Source of the DNA: Clostridia bacterium
GTDB taxonomy: Bacteria > Bacillota > Clostridia > Oscillospirales > CAG-272
Direction of reading: 5' to 3'
Length of the DNA stretch: 6,148 nt
NCBI GenBank assembly: GCA_017629395.1
Contig: JAGBXH010000249.1
Span: 1 to 6,148 of the forward strand
Below are positions 1 through 5,798 of this stretch, in pieces; the first letter of the stretch is position 1; every line of letters begins with the position of its first letter. Position numbers and translations under genes: made by a program. The notes beneath the pieces were generated by a model. That model was given only the letters and a program-made list of their open reading frames with translations, was not told where the DNA came from and did not search any database.

Positions 1-47
1 CGAACATCGCAGAGCACGCCAAGAAGGCAATGGCACTCAAGAAGTAA
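1..47 (+). CDS. 3' end of an unidentified gene (partial)
   Basis: Only the last 14 codons are present, read in the frame starting at base 3 and ending at the TAA at 45-47. The visible C-terminus is NIAEHAKKAMALKK, a short lysine- and alanine-rich helical tail, which is too little to name a family. The reading is supported by the strong intrinsic terminator that begins nine bases after the stop. It is separated from spoIVA by more than 480 bp and a terminator, so it is probably not co-transcribed with it. Confidence 0.6.
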   Translation, partial: NIAEHAKKAMALKK

Positions 48-55
48 AAAATGAT

Positions 56-90
56 AAAACCGCAGGAGAAATCCTGCGGTTTTGTTTTGT
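56..90 (+). terminator. Intrinsic terminator of the upstream gene
   Basis: A perfect 12-bp stem (arms aaaaccgcagga at 56-67 and tcctgcggtttt at 72-83) encloses a GAAA tetraloop. It is followed by a T-rich tract (tgttttgtt). It lies just after the stop codon at 47. The A-tract on its 5' side means it could also stop transcription from the opposite strand. Confidence 0.93.
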
Positions 91-110
91 TCAAAACGAC
101 CGCTCTCAAG

Positions 111-243
111 AAAAGTTTTGATCGAGCTTTTTCAAAAGCTCGCGGGGACTTGGGGCAGCGCCCCGAGTCGCGCCCGCAGGCGCGAAATTCCTTAAAACGG
201 CCTTTTTGGTTCTTTTTGGGCCTCTTTGCTCAAAAAGAACGGA
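111..243 (+). repeat. Left arm, four-hairpin repeat copy
   Basis: Four consecutive hairpins can be drawn. The first is 123-142, with stem cgagctttt/aaaagctcg. The second is 148-168, where ggggc pairs with gcccc and the stem is extended by act/agt and one G-T pair. The third is 169-184, with stem cgcgcc/ggcgcg and loop cgca. The fourth is 209-240, with stem gttcttttt/aaaaagaac. The end (237-243, gaacgga) pairs with tccgttc at 278-284, the start of the other copy. Confidence 0.8.
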
Positions 244-277
244 GAGGATTACCTCAATGTGACATATCCTAATTTTT

Positions 278-419
278 TCCGTTCTTTTTTTGAGCAAGTA
301 GCCGCAAAAAAAGAACCAAAAAAACGGCGTTGGAGAAATTTCGCGCCTGCGGGCGCGACCAAGGGCTGCGCGCCCTTGGATGGGCGGTCGCTTTTTGAGA
401 AAAGCGACGCAAAAACTTT
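278..419 (-). repeat. Right arm, inverted four-hairpin repeat copy
   Basis: This is the inverted counterpart of the copy at 111-243, with the same hairpins in mirror order. They are 281-316 (gttcttttttt/aaaaaaagaac), 341-358 (tcgcgcc/ggcgcga, loop tgcg), 359-379 (ccaagggc/gcccttgg) and 387-408 (gtcgctttt/aaaagcgac, loop tgag). Two of the stems differ in sequence from the left copy but still pair fully. Confidence 0.8.
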
Positions 420-446
420 CATGATGGACTTGTCCGTGTGGTGAAA

Positions 447-460
447 GTCAAGCAATTGAC
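447..460. promoter_or_regulatory. Short perfect palindrome upstream of the spoIVA promoter
   Basis: The sequence gtcaa-gcaa-ttgac is a perfect 5-bp inverted repeat with a 4-nt centre. It ends nine bases before the proposed -35 region of spoIVA. It may be a regulator-binding site, but it is short enough to be chance and matches no operator I can name with confidence. Confidence 0.25.
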
Positions 461-469
461 GTTTGCGTG

Positions 470-498
470 TTCTAATCTTCTGCTTTCACTCATACATT
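470..498 (+). promoter_or_regulatory. Probable sigma-E promoter of spoIVA
   Basis: The -10 element catacatt at 491-498 closely fits the sporulation sigma-E -10 consensus (CATACA-T). A weak -35 candidate, ttctaat at 470-476, lies 14 bp upstream. Transcription would start near 504-506, about ten bases before the ggggagg ribosome binding site. In Bacillus subtilis spoIVA is expressed in the mother cell under sigma-E, which agrees with this call. The poor -35 match is the main weakness. No good sigma-A pair with correct spacing was found here. Confidence 0.65.
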
Positions 499-531
499 AT
501 AGCGAAACAAAACAGGGGAGGATGCATAAGT

Positions 532-2010
532 ATGCCTGAACATTCCATTTATCAAGATATTGCCGAGCGTACGGGCGGCGACGTCTATATCGGGGTCGTC
601 GGCCCCGTACGTACCGGAAAATCCACCTTTATCAAACGCTTTATGGAAGCCTTGGTGCTTCCCAATATTGGCGAAGGATACTCGCGTGAGCGTGCGCGTG
701 ACGAAATGCCGCAATCTGCTGCGGGCAAGACGGTTATGACCACAGAGCCCAAGTTCATTCCCGACGAGGCTGTTGCCATTCAGATCGACGACTGCGCCTC
801 CTTGCGCGTCAAAATGATTGATTGCGTGGGCTATATCGTGCCCGAGGCACTTGGCACCATCGAAAACGGGCAGCCCCGCATGGTGCGCACGCCCTGGCAG
901 GAGGAGCCCATGCCCTTTGTCCAGGCTGCCGAGATGGGCACGCACAAGGTCATTACCGAGCACGCCACCATCGGCATGCTGATCACCACCGACGGCAGCA
1001 TTGGCGACATTTCGCGGCAGAGCTACGTGGAAGCCGAGGAGCGCATCGTTGGTGAGCTCAAAGCACTCGGCAAGCCCTTTGCCATGATTCTCAATTCCGT
1101 CAATCCCACGTCAGAGAGTGCCATGAATCTCGCCTATGAGCTGGAGGAAAAGTACGGCGTGCCCGTTGCGCTTGTGTCTTGCTTAGAGCTGGATGCCGAG
1201 GATATCCGCCATATCTTGGAGCTCGTGCTGCATGAGTTTCCCGTCTCCGAAATCGCCTTGCACCTGCCCGAATGGACGCGTGCCCTCGATGCCGAGCACC
1301 CCATTCGCCGCTCGCTCTTGCAATCCATTCGCCGCTGCGCAGACAGAGTCAGCAAGATCGGGGACGTCAAGGACGCCTTTGCCGACCTTGGCGATAATGA
1401 GTATATCAAAGCAGCCGAGATCAACCGGATCGACCTTGGCACGGGCAAGGTGCGCATTTCCATGGAACCCATCGACGGGCTTTACTATCAGGTCATCAGC
1501 GAGCTGACGGGCTTTGAGATTGAGGGCGAGCAGGAGCTGATTGCGCTTTTGCGCCGCCTTGCCGTGGTGCAAGAGGAGTATGATAAGATCGAGGGCGCGT
1601 TGCGTGATGCCGAGGAGAAGGGGTACGGCATCGTCATGCCGGATATCGAGGATATGACCTTGGAAGAGCCGCGCATCGTCAAGCAGGCGGGCGGCTACGG
1701 CGTCAAGCTGCGCGCAGGCGCGCAGTCCATTCACATGATCCGCGCCAATATCTCTGCCGAAATCAGTCCCATGGTGGGCAGCGAGCAGCAGAGCGAGGAT
1801 CTGGTCAAGTACATGCTGCGCGAGTTTGAGGAAGACCCCAAAAAGATCTGGGAGTCGCACATGTTCGGCAAGAGCTTATACGAGCTGGTCAACGAGGGGC
1901 TGCACGCAAAGCTGGAGCATATGCCTGAAGTCTCGCGCACCAAGATCGGCGACACGCTCGAAAAGATCATCAACGAGGGCAGCAACGGTCTGATCTGCAT
2001 TATTTTGTAA
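532..2010 (+). CDS. spoIVA: Stage IV sporulation protein A (SpoIVA), spore coat morphogenetic ATPase
   Basis: SpoIVA is a cytoskeletal ATPase of the mother cell. It is anchored on the forespore surface by SpoVM, polymerises on ATP hydrolysis, and forms the base on which the spore coat is built. From the ATG at 532 the protein has 492 residues, the same length as the B. subtilis protein. The Walker A motif GPVRTGKS is at residues 24-31 with K30, the TT pair is at 70-71, and a Walker B-like aspartate D97 lies in VKMIDCVGY, all at positions known to matter in B. subtilis. The N-terminal part (about 1-240) is the P-loop ATPase domain, followed by the middle and C-terminal regions. The extreme C-terminus (NGLICIIL) is the family's hydrophobic tail. 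The start is set by ggggagg at 515-521, ten bases upstream. An in-frame TTG at 463 would extend the frame through the promoter and is rejected. The gene is monocistronic, with a terminator immediately after the stop. Confidence 0.98.
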   Translation: MPEHSIYQDIAERTGGDVYIGVVGPVRTGKSTFIKRFMEALVLPNIGEGYSRERARDEMPQSAAGKTVMTTEPKFIPDEAVAIQIDDCASLRVKMIDCVGYIVPEALGTIENGQPRMVRTPWQEEPMPFVQAAEMGTHKVITEHATIGMLITTDGSIGDISRQSYVEAEERIVGELKALGKPFAMILNSVNPTSESAMNLAYELEEKYGVPVALVSCLELDAEDIRHILELVLHEFPVSEIALHLPEWTRALDAEHPIRRSLLQSIRRCADRVSKIGDVKDAFADLGDNEYIKAAEINRIDLGTGKVRISMEPIDGLYYQVISELTGFEIEGEQELIALLRRLAVVQEEYDKIEGALRDAEEKGYGIVMPDIEDMTLEEPRIVKQAGGYGVKLRAGAQSIHMIRANISAEISPMVGSEQQSEDLVKYMLREFEEDPKKIWESHMFGKSLYELVNEGLHAKLEHMPEVSRTKIGDTLEKIINEGSNGLICIIL

Positions 2011-2013
2011 ATA

Positions 2014-2038
2014 CAAAAAGGGGCGCAAGCCCCTTTTT
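2014..2038 (+). terminator. Intrinsic terminator after spoIVA
   Basis: A perfect 10-bp stem (aaaaaggggc at 2015-2024 and gccccttttt at 2029-2038) encloses a GCAA tetraloop, starting five bases after the spoIVA stop. It is symmetric (A-tract and T-tract), so it may work in both directions. The same 25 bases recur at 4234-4258. Confidence 0.93.
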
Positions 2039-2051
2039 ATATGCACGCGCC

Positions 2052-2080
2052 TTGACAAAGACGGCATGGGGCGGTATAAT
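2052..2080 (+). promoter_or_regulatory. Consensus sigma-A promoter of the GH42 gene
   Basis: TTGACA at 2052-2057 and TATAAT at 2075-2080 are separated by exactly 17 bp, a perfect match to the housekeeping consensus. The start of transcription should lie near 2086-2088, giving a leader of almost 90 nt before the start codon at 2175. The G-rich spacer resembles that of the promoter at 4961-4989. Confidence 0.93.
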
Positions 2081-2120
2081 ATGCGTGTAAGAAAATGCAT
2101 TTCATGCAAAAAAGATGGGG

Positions 2121-2147
2121 AAAGCAGGCAAGTGCTGCCGCTTTTTT
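2121..2147 (+). promoter_or_regulatory. Terminator-like hairpin in the GH42 leader (possible attenuator)
   Basis: Within the leader, aaagc(a)ggca at 2121-2130 can pair with tgccgcttt at 2136-2144. This gives a 9-bp stem with one bulged A and a 5-nt loop, and the pairing runs straight into a run of six Ts (2142-2147). That is the form of an intrinsic terminator. A competing pairing, gctgc (2134-2138) with gcagc (2148-2152), would break it, as expected of an antiterminator. A further small hairpin, tgcat/atgca, lies at 2096-2108. No known riboswitch or protein-binding antiterminator sequence was recognised. The stem has a bulge and the T-run is partly inside it, so this may be incidental. Confidence 0.4.
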
Positions 2148-2174
2148 GCAGCTTTGAAGAAAGGACGGATGTTT

Positions 2175-4226
2175 ATGTTTTTTGATGAAATCATTCACGG
2201 TACGCAGTATTACCGTTCGCCCACCCCGCTGCCCGAAGAATGGGAAGGGGATATTGCCGCTCTCGGTGACGCTCATCTGGACACCTTCCAGATTCGCATC
2301 AACTGGCGTTGGAACGAAAGACAGGAGGGCGTTTACGATTTTTCCGACGTGGATAAGCTGATGGATCTTGCCGAGAAGTATAACCGCAAGGTCATCATCA
2401 AGTTCTTGCTGGAATGTGCCCCCCAATACGTATTTGAGAAGTACGAGGGCACGCGTATCGGCCCGCGCGGTGAGCAGCTTCGCGGCGGCTCGCACGGTGC
2501 GTTTTACGGCGGCTGGCGTCCTTGCTTTACCAATCCCCACGTGCAGGCGGCTGCTAAGAGATTTGTTGAAAAGGTTGCCGAGCGTTATGCGGGACGCAAG
2601 AATCTGATCCTTTGGAATGCATGGAACGAGATCCGTAACCGTCCCATTGAGGATTGCTTCTGTAAATACTGCCGTGCAGGTTACGGCAAATATCTGCAAA
2701 AGAAATTCGGTACGGTGGAAAAGTTGAATGCGTTTTACGGCGTGGCGGAGGATAGCTTTGAAACGATTGCCCTGCCTGCTATGCCGCATGGATATTGGGA
2801 TATCTATGAATTCAAAAAATACAAGGGCTCGGCAGAGCTGCACGATTGGCTGCGTTTTGTGTACGAGGGTGTGCGCAAGTATGATAAGGAGCGTCCCATC
2901 ATGGCGCACGTGGGCTTTACAAGTGCGTTCCAGCTTTCCATTTCCGACGTTTGCGACGATTACGAGGTATCAAAGGCGGTAGATTTCTGGGGAACCAGCA
3001 TTCCTTGCGACACCGAGATGCGCACGCACGAGCAACGTCTTGATTTTATGATGCTGCACGATTTCCTCCGTTCGGTAGATAAGAATTATTTCATTCACGA
3101 GATCTATCCCGGACTTGGTATGTTCAAGTATAAGTATGACACGCCCTTTGACATGGAGTTCAAGACCTACGCCTCCTTGGCAGGCGGCGCAAAGGGCATG
3201 GTGTATTGGCAATACAGAGCCGAGCGCCTTGGCCACGAGCAGGATTGCGCAGGACTTGTCCGTATGGACGGCAGCCCTCGCCCCGTGCTGCAGACTGTTG
3301 GCGATTTCGGTGCGGATCTTAAGAAAAATATGCAGTATCTGGCGGGCGCCGAGGTCAAGGATGCCGAGGTCGCGATCGTATTTGACTTTAATTCCATGCT
3401 GCTTTCCGAGATCGAGGACGCATGCGGCGCTGACTTCTCCTTTGAGTTTGCAAATCCGCAGTTCTACTATCGCAACGCGCATGCGGGCATGTACCGTTTG
3501 TTCTGCAACAGTGATTACGCTGTGGATTACGTCAGTGCATCCCGCCCCGAGGAGTTTACAAAATACAAGGTGCTGTACTTCCCCTACTATACCATGCTTG
3601 ATCCGCAGATCGTGCCCCATTTGGAGGCGTTCGTAGCGGGCGGCGGTACGATTATTGCCGACGAGGGCTTTGGTATGCGACAGACGAATACCTGGATGCA
3701 GCCTTACGACATTGCCTGCAAGCCGCTCTTTACCGCAAGAATGACCGAGCGACGCATGGTGGCTGAGGAGTTTGCCGAGATTGACGGTGAGCTTGTGCGC
3801 ATTCGTCCTTACAGAACCTTCTACCGTCACGAAGGCGGCGAGGCGGTGGCAACCTGGCGCGACGGCAGCTCTGCGGTGCAGAAGTACAGCTACGGTAAGG
3901 GTAAGGTGTATCTGTTCGGATTTTCTATTGGATATAGCTATCATGACACCCATGATCAACGCCTTGCATCGTTTGCACAAAAGATGCTTGCCGAGGCAGG
4001 GGTGGAAAAGAACACGCTTTCCGATACCCTTGGCGGCATTTACGAAAAGCGACTTGTCAACGGCTCGTATGAGGTCATTCACCTCTTTAATAATACCGAT
4101 GCGGAAAAGTGCTTCGACCTTGCAAGACCCATTGTCGCCGTGGGCGGTCACGGCTGCGTGCAAGAGGGCAAGGCAACCGTGCCTGCCTGCAGTATGGCAT
4201 ATTTCGTGGTCGAAAAAGACTCGTAA
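2175..4226 (+). CDS. Glycoside hydrolase family 42 beta-galactosidase-type enzyme
   Basis: This is a retaining glycosidase likely to release terminal galactose (or a related sugar such as arabinopyranose) from oligosaccharides. The 683-residue protein has a TIM-barrel domain (about 1-390), a beta-galactosidase trimerisation-like domain (about 395-600) and a small C-terminal beta domain. The acid/base is E152 in NAWNEI and the probable nucleophile is E309 in FIHEIYPG. Four cysteines, C117, C161, C163 and C166, have the same spacing relative to E152 as the zinc-binding cysteines do to E141 of the Thermus A4 enzyme. There is no signal peptide, so it acts in the cytoplasm on imported substrate, but no transporter is in the window. 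The start at 2175 is chosen because aaagga (2160-2165) lies nine bases upstream. The ATG at 2169 is too close to that site, and the in-frame ATG at 2115 has no ribosome binding site. A perfect promoter precedes it and a terminator follows, so it is probably a single-gene unit. The fold assignment is firm; the substrate is inferred. Confidence 0.88.
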   Translation: MFFDEIIHGTQYYRSPTPLPEEWEGDIAALGDAHLDTFQIRINWRWNERQEGVYDFSDVDKLMDLAEKYNRKVIIKFLLECAPQYVFEKYEGTRIGPRGEQLRGGSHGAFYGGWRPCFTNPHVQAAAKRFVEKVAERYAGRKNLILWNAWNEIRNRPIEDCFCKYCRAGYGKYLQKKFGTVEKLNAFYGVAEDSFETIALPAMPHGYWDIYEFKKYKGSAELHDWLRFVYEGVRKYDKERPIMAHVGFTSAFQLSISDVCDDYEVSKAVDFWGTSIPCDTEMRTHEQRLDFMMLHDFLRSVDKNYFIHEIYPGLGMFKYKYDTPFDMEFKTYASLAGGAKGMVYWQYRAERLGHEQDCAGLVRMDGSPRPVLQTVGDFGADLKKNMQYLAGAEVKDAEVAIVFDFNSMLLSEIEDACGADFSFEFANPQFYYRNAHAGMYRLFCNSDYAVDYVSASRPEEFTKYKVLYFPYYTMLDPQIVPHLEAFVAGGGTIIADEGFGMRQTNTWMQPYDIACKPLFTARMTERRMVAEEFAEIDGELVRIRPYRTFYRHEGGEAVATWRDGSSAVQKYSYGKGKVYLFGFSIGYSYHDTHDQRLASFAQKMLAEAGVEKNTLSDTLGGIYEKRLVNGSYEVIHLFNNTDAEKCFDLARPIVAVGGHGCVQEGKATVPACSMAYFVVEKDS

Positions 4227-4233
4227 AGTAAAT

Positions 4234-4258
4234 CAAAAAGGGGCGCAAGCCCCTTTTT
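4234..4258 (+). terminator. Intrinsic terminator after the GH42 gene (possibly bidirectional)
   Basis: A perfect 10-bp stem (4235-4244 with 4249-4258) and GCAA loop start eight bases after the GH42 stop. It is identical over 25 bases to the terminator after spoIVA. Its 5' A-tract would serve as a T-tract on the other strand, so it could also stop transcripts arriving from the convergent minus-strand gene at 4438-4896. Confidence 0.92.
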
Positions 4259-4297
4259 GTGTTGGGATTTGTCATACGGATGCGCACCATCAAAATC

Positions 4298-4430
4298 CGC
4301 GGGGCATTCGTGAATGCCCCCTACCGACGGATGTATCACGCGTCCAATTTCGCGGGGCATTCGTGAATGCCCCCTACCGATGGATGTATCACGCGTCCAA
4401 TTTCGCGGGGCATTCGTGAATGCCCCCTAC
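4298..4430. repeat. Tandem palindromic repeat, three cores at 53-bp period
   Basis: A 27-bp core containing the palindrome ggggcattc-gt-gaatgcccc occurs identically at 4298-4324, 4351-4377 and 4404-4430, exactly 53 bp apart. The two 26-bp spacers (4325-4350 and 4378-4403) differ at one base only (C at 4328, T at 4381). Sequence left of the first core shows only a weak trace of the spacer. Each palindrome can form an 8-bp stem with a CGTG loop, but no T-tract follows, so these are not standard terminators. The last core ends seven bases from the stop of the minus-strand gene. It resembles REP-type intergenic palindromes. Short reading frames across it simply reflect the repeat. Confidence 0.95.
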
Positions 4431-4437
4431 GGTCATC

Positions 4438-4896
4438 TCACGCATTCCGATACAATTCAAATAATTCGTACAATTCCTTGATCTGCCGCTCGGTTTCTGC
4501 GATGAGCGCATCGGTCTCGCAAGAGGCGTCCTCGTCCTTTTGCAATCGCTTATAAAGGTGCAGCACCTCGCCAAGCTCGGTCACGCTTTGGTTGATGGCG
4601 CGCCTGACCACCACGGGGGCGCGGGAATGCGCGTCGTCGCCAAGGTAGATCTTGGGCGTGGTAAAGCGCACCTGCAGCCCGGGGTCACCGCCCCGCTCCC
4701 ACACCAGCTTGGCAAGGCGGTCTGCATGCGCCAAATTCTGCTCGCCCAATGCACCGAACACGGCAGAGGGGCGAGGAGCAACCGTGCGCAGCACGCGCGA
4801 GAGGTATTTGTGCCGTGCTGCGTTCGCCCATTGGCGCGCTTGAATGCTTGATGCCGTGGTATTGTAATCCGCTTTGCGGTTTTCGTTTTGTCGCAT
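4438..4896 (-). CDS. Small helical protein, possibly degenerate ferritin-like
   Basis: The 152-residue product is predicted to be almost all helical, with four amphipathic segments at about 12-40, 44-69, 93-120 and 124-150, and a longer linker between the second and third. This layout, together with the HADRLAKLVWERGGDP stretch at 57-72, resembles the ferritin/rubrerythrin-like four-helix bundle. The usual ExxH metal motifs are eroded: the helix-2 motif reads NxxH (N54, H57), the helix-4 motif reads ETERQ (134-138) with Q in place of H, and no clear ligand glutamate is seen in helix 1. If the fold is right, it may not bind a di-iron centre. There is no signal peptide or membrane segment. The start at 4896 is supported by a ggagg site (complement of 4908-4912), 11 bases upstream. 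It is convergent with the GH42 gene and divergent from the PHP gene. That it is a real gene is fairly sure; the family is tentative. Confidence 0.7.
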   Translation of the reverse strand: MRQNENRKADYNTTASSIQARQWANAARHKYLSRVLRTVAPRPSAVFGALGEQNLAHADRLAKLVWERGGDPGLQVRFTTPKIYLGDDAHSRAPVVVRRAINQSVTELGEVLHLYKRLQKDEDASCETDALIAETERQIKELYELFELYRNA

Positions 4897-4929
4897 AAGT
4901 AAAATTTCCTCCGTAAAAATCCGTTACTA

Positions 4930-4938
4930 TATTCTATG
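4930..4938 (-). promoter_or_regulatory. Possible -10 region of the minus-strand gene
   Basis: Read on the minus strand, this is catagaata. It contains tagaat, five of six bases of the sigma-A -10, and also fits the sporulation sigma-K -10 pattern CATA-N3-TA. No good -35 is seen at the right distance for either factor. The position, about 18 bases upstream of the ribosome binding site, is suitable. Which sigma factor would use it, if any, cannot be decided. Confidence 0.3.
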
Positions 4939-4960
4939 CAATTTGCCGAACGGAATTTCC

Positions 4961-4989
4961 TTGACACGGGCGGGGGAGGGTGCTATAAT
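4961..4989 (+). promoter_or_regulatory. Consensus sigma-A promoter of the PHP-isomerase operon
   Basis: TTGACA at 4961-4966 and TATAAT at 4984-4989 are separated by exactly 17 bp of G-rich sequence. Transcription should start near 4996, giving a leader of about 24 nt. It shares the 123-bp divergent intergenic region with the start of the minus-strand gene. Confidence 0.93.
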
Positions 4990-5019
4990 AAAAACAGATA
5001 TTACGGCATGGAGGTTATT

Positions 5020-5772
5020 ATGCTACAGGATCTTCATTCGCATACCTATTATTCGTTCTGCGGCGCGGATCAGCCCGAGGACGTGGTGGAGGCTGCCATT
5101 GCGGGCGGACTGGAGCTGATCGGCATCACCGACCACAACTACGGTGTTTGCTGCCAGCGACTGGACGTGTTCTTTTATCAGAATCAGGACCTTGGCGAGG
5201 ATCATTACCGCTGCTTCAAGCGTTACTATGACCACATCAATCTCTTGCGCGAGAAGTATAAGGACCGGATCACGGTGCTGCGCGGCATTGAGATCTGTAC
5301 CCTGGATCGCTTCCGCTATCCGATCAATGATAATGATGATATTTCCTTCTTTGACTATTGCCTGATCGAGAATATCGACGCGATGGAGCAATCGGTTGCC
5401 AAGGGCGATTTGTTCGCCTATGCCGAGCGGTGCGGCTGCAAAGCGGGCGTGGCACATACCGATCTGTTTGGCTTTGCAAAAAAGATCGGCATGGATCCTT
5501 ACGAATTTTTCAAAAAGATGGCGGAGCGCGGCATTTTCTGGGAAATGAACGTCAGCTACGATCCCACGCACAATTTCAGACAGCATCAGTATATGCTGGA
5601 TTTCTTTGATAGCCCCGAGCAGCAGGATATCGTGCGCCGCGCGGGCGTGGAGGTCAGCGTGGGCTTTGACGGGCATCGCGTATGCGATTATTTGCCCGAG
5701 AGAGTCACGGACTATTGCCGCAAAATTGAAGAGATGAAAATTAAGATGCCCTTTGAGGATCTGATCAAATAA
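5020..5772 (+). CDS. PHP-domain metal-dependent phosphoesterase
   Basis: PHP proteins use a cluster of two or three metal ions to hydrolyse phosphate esters; histidinol phosphatase (HisJ/HisK type) is one member. The 250-residue protein shows the family motifs in order: HSH at residues 6-8, TDH at 37-39, RGIE at 88-91, AHTD at 145-148 and GFDGH at 215-219. Length and motif order suit a stand-alone PHP enzyme. The histidine found in many members after the central strand is replaced here around E117-N118, and no third histidine follows the HxH motif (C14-G15 instead), so the metal site may differ from that of HisJ. No signal peptide is present, so it should be cytoplasmic. The start at 5020 is set by ggagg at 5010-5014. 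The upstream in-frame ATGs at 4936 and 5008 lie before the promoter or overlap this site. It probably forms an operon with the isomerase-like gene 26 bp downstream. The substrate is unknown; there are no histidine biosynthesis genes nearby. Confidence 0.85.
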   Translation: MLQDLHSHTYYSFCGADQPEDVVEAAIAGGLELIGITDHNYGVCCQRLDVFFYQNQDLGEDHYRCFKRYYDHINLLREKYKDRITVLRGIEICTLDRFRYPINDNDDISFFDYCLIENIDAMEQSVAKGDLFAYAERCGCKAGVAHTDLFGFAKKIGMDPYEFFKKMAERGIFWEMNVSYDPTHNFRQHQYMLDFFDSPEQQDIVRRAGVEVSVGFDGHRVCDYLPERVTDYCRKIEEMKIKMPFEDLIK

Positions 5773-5798
5773 ACACATATATAAAAAGGAGAACGATC

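Larger units (their letters stand above)
106..424. repeat. Large imperfect inverted repeat of two four-hairpin elements
   Basis: This stretch between the upstream terminator and the spoIVA promoter has no convincing gene. The left arm (about 111-243) and the reverse complement of the right arm (about 278-419) align along their whole length with many scattered differences. The spacer is about 34 nt (244-277) and itself starts with a small gagg-atta-cctc hairpin. The arms share their best-preserved block around the tcgcgcc/ggcgcga hairpin. Short reading frames across it are by-products of the repeat: they carry no recognisable domain and match each other because the arms are inverted copies. 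I infer a REP/BIME-like or non-autonomous mobile-type structured repeat. No clear target-site duplication is visible. Confidence 0.85.

Noticed and set aside
106..424. Complete insertion sequence
   Set aside because: There is no transposase reading frame and no clear target-site duplication at the ends, so only a non-autonomous repeat can be supported.
51..455. Several overlapping short reading frames on both strands
   Set aside because: They fall in the terminator and the inverted repeat, show no domain, and resemble each other only because the two arms are inverted copies.
463..531. N-terminal extension of spoIVA from a TTG at 463
   Set aside because: It would run through the probable sigma-E -10. 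The ATG at 532 has a strong ribosome binding site and gives the family's usual 492 residues with K30 and D97 in register.
1183..1860. Long minus-strand open frame inside spoIVA
   Set aside because: It is a shadow of the spoIVA codon pattern, with no ribosome binding site, promoter or recognisable domain.
2115..2174. Upstream in-frame ATG extending the GH42 protein
   Set aside because: There is no ribosome binding site before 2115, and the segment coincides with the structured leader; 2175 has a well-spaced site.
2970..4163. Long minus-strand open frame (397 codons) inside the GH42 gene
   Set aside because: The plus-strand frame has clear catalytic motifs; the minus-strand product has no recognisable domain and is a by-product of codon bias.
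4298..4430. CRISPR array
   Set aside because: The 27-bp cores are regularly spaced, but the two 26-bp spacers are almost identical to each other, so this is a 53-bp tandem repeat and not repeats with unique spacers. No cas genes are present.
5023..5778. Minus-strand open frame opposite the PHP gene
   Set aside because: It is a shadow frame with no initiation signals; the plus strand carries all the PHP motifs.
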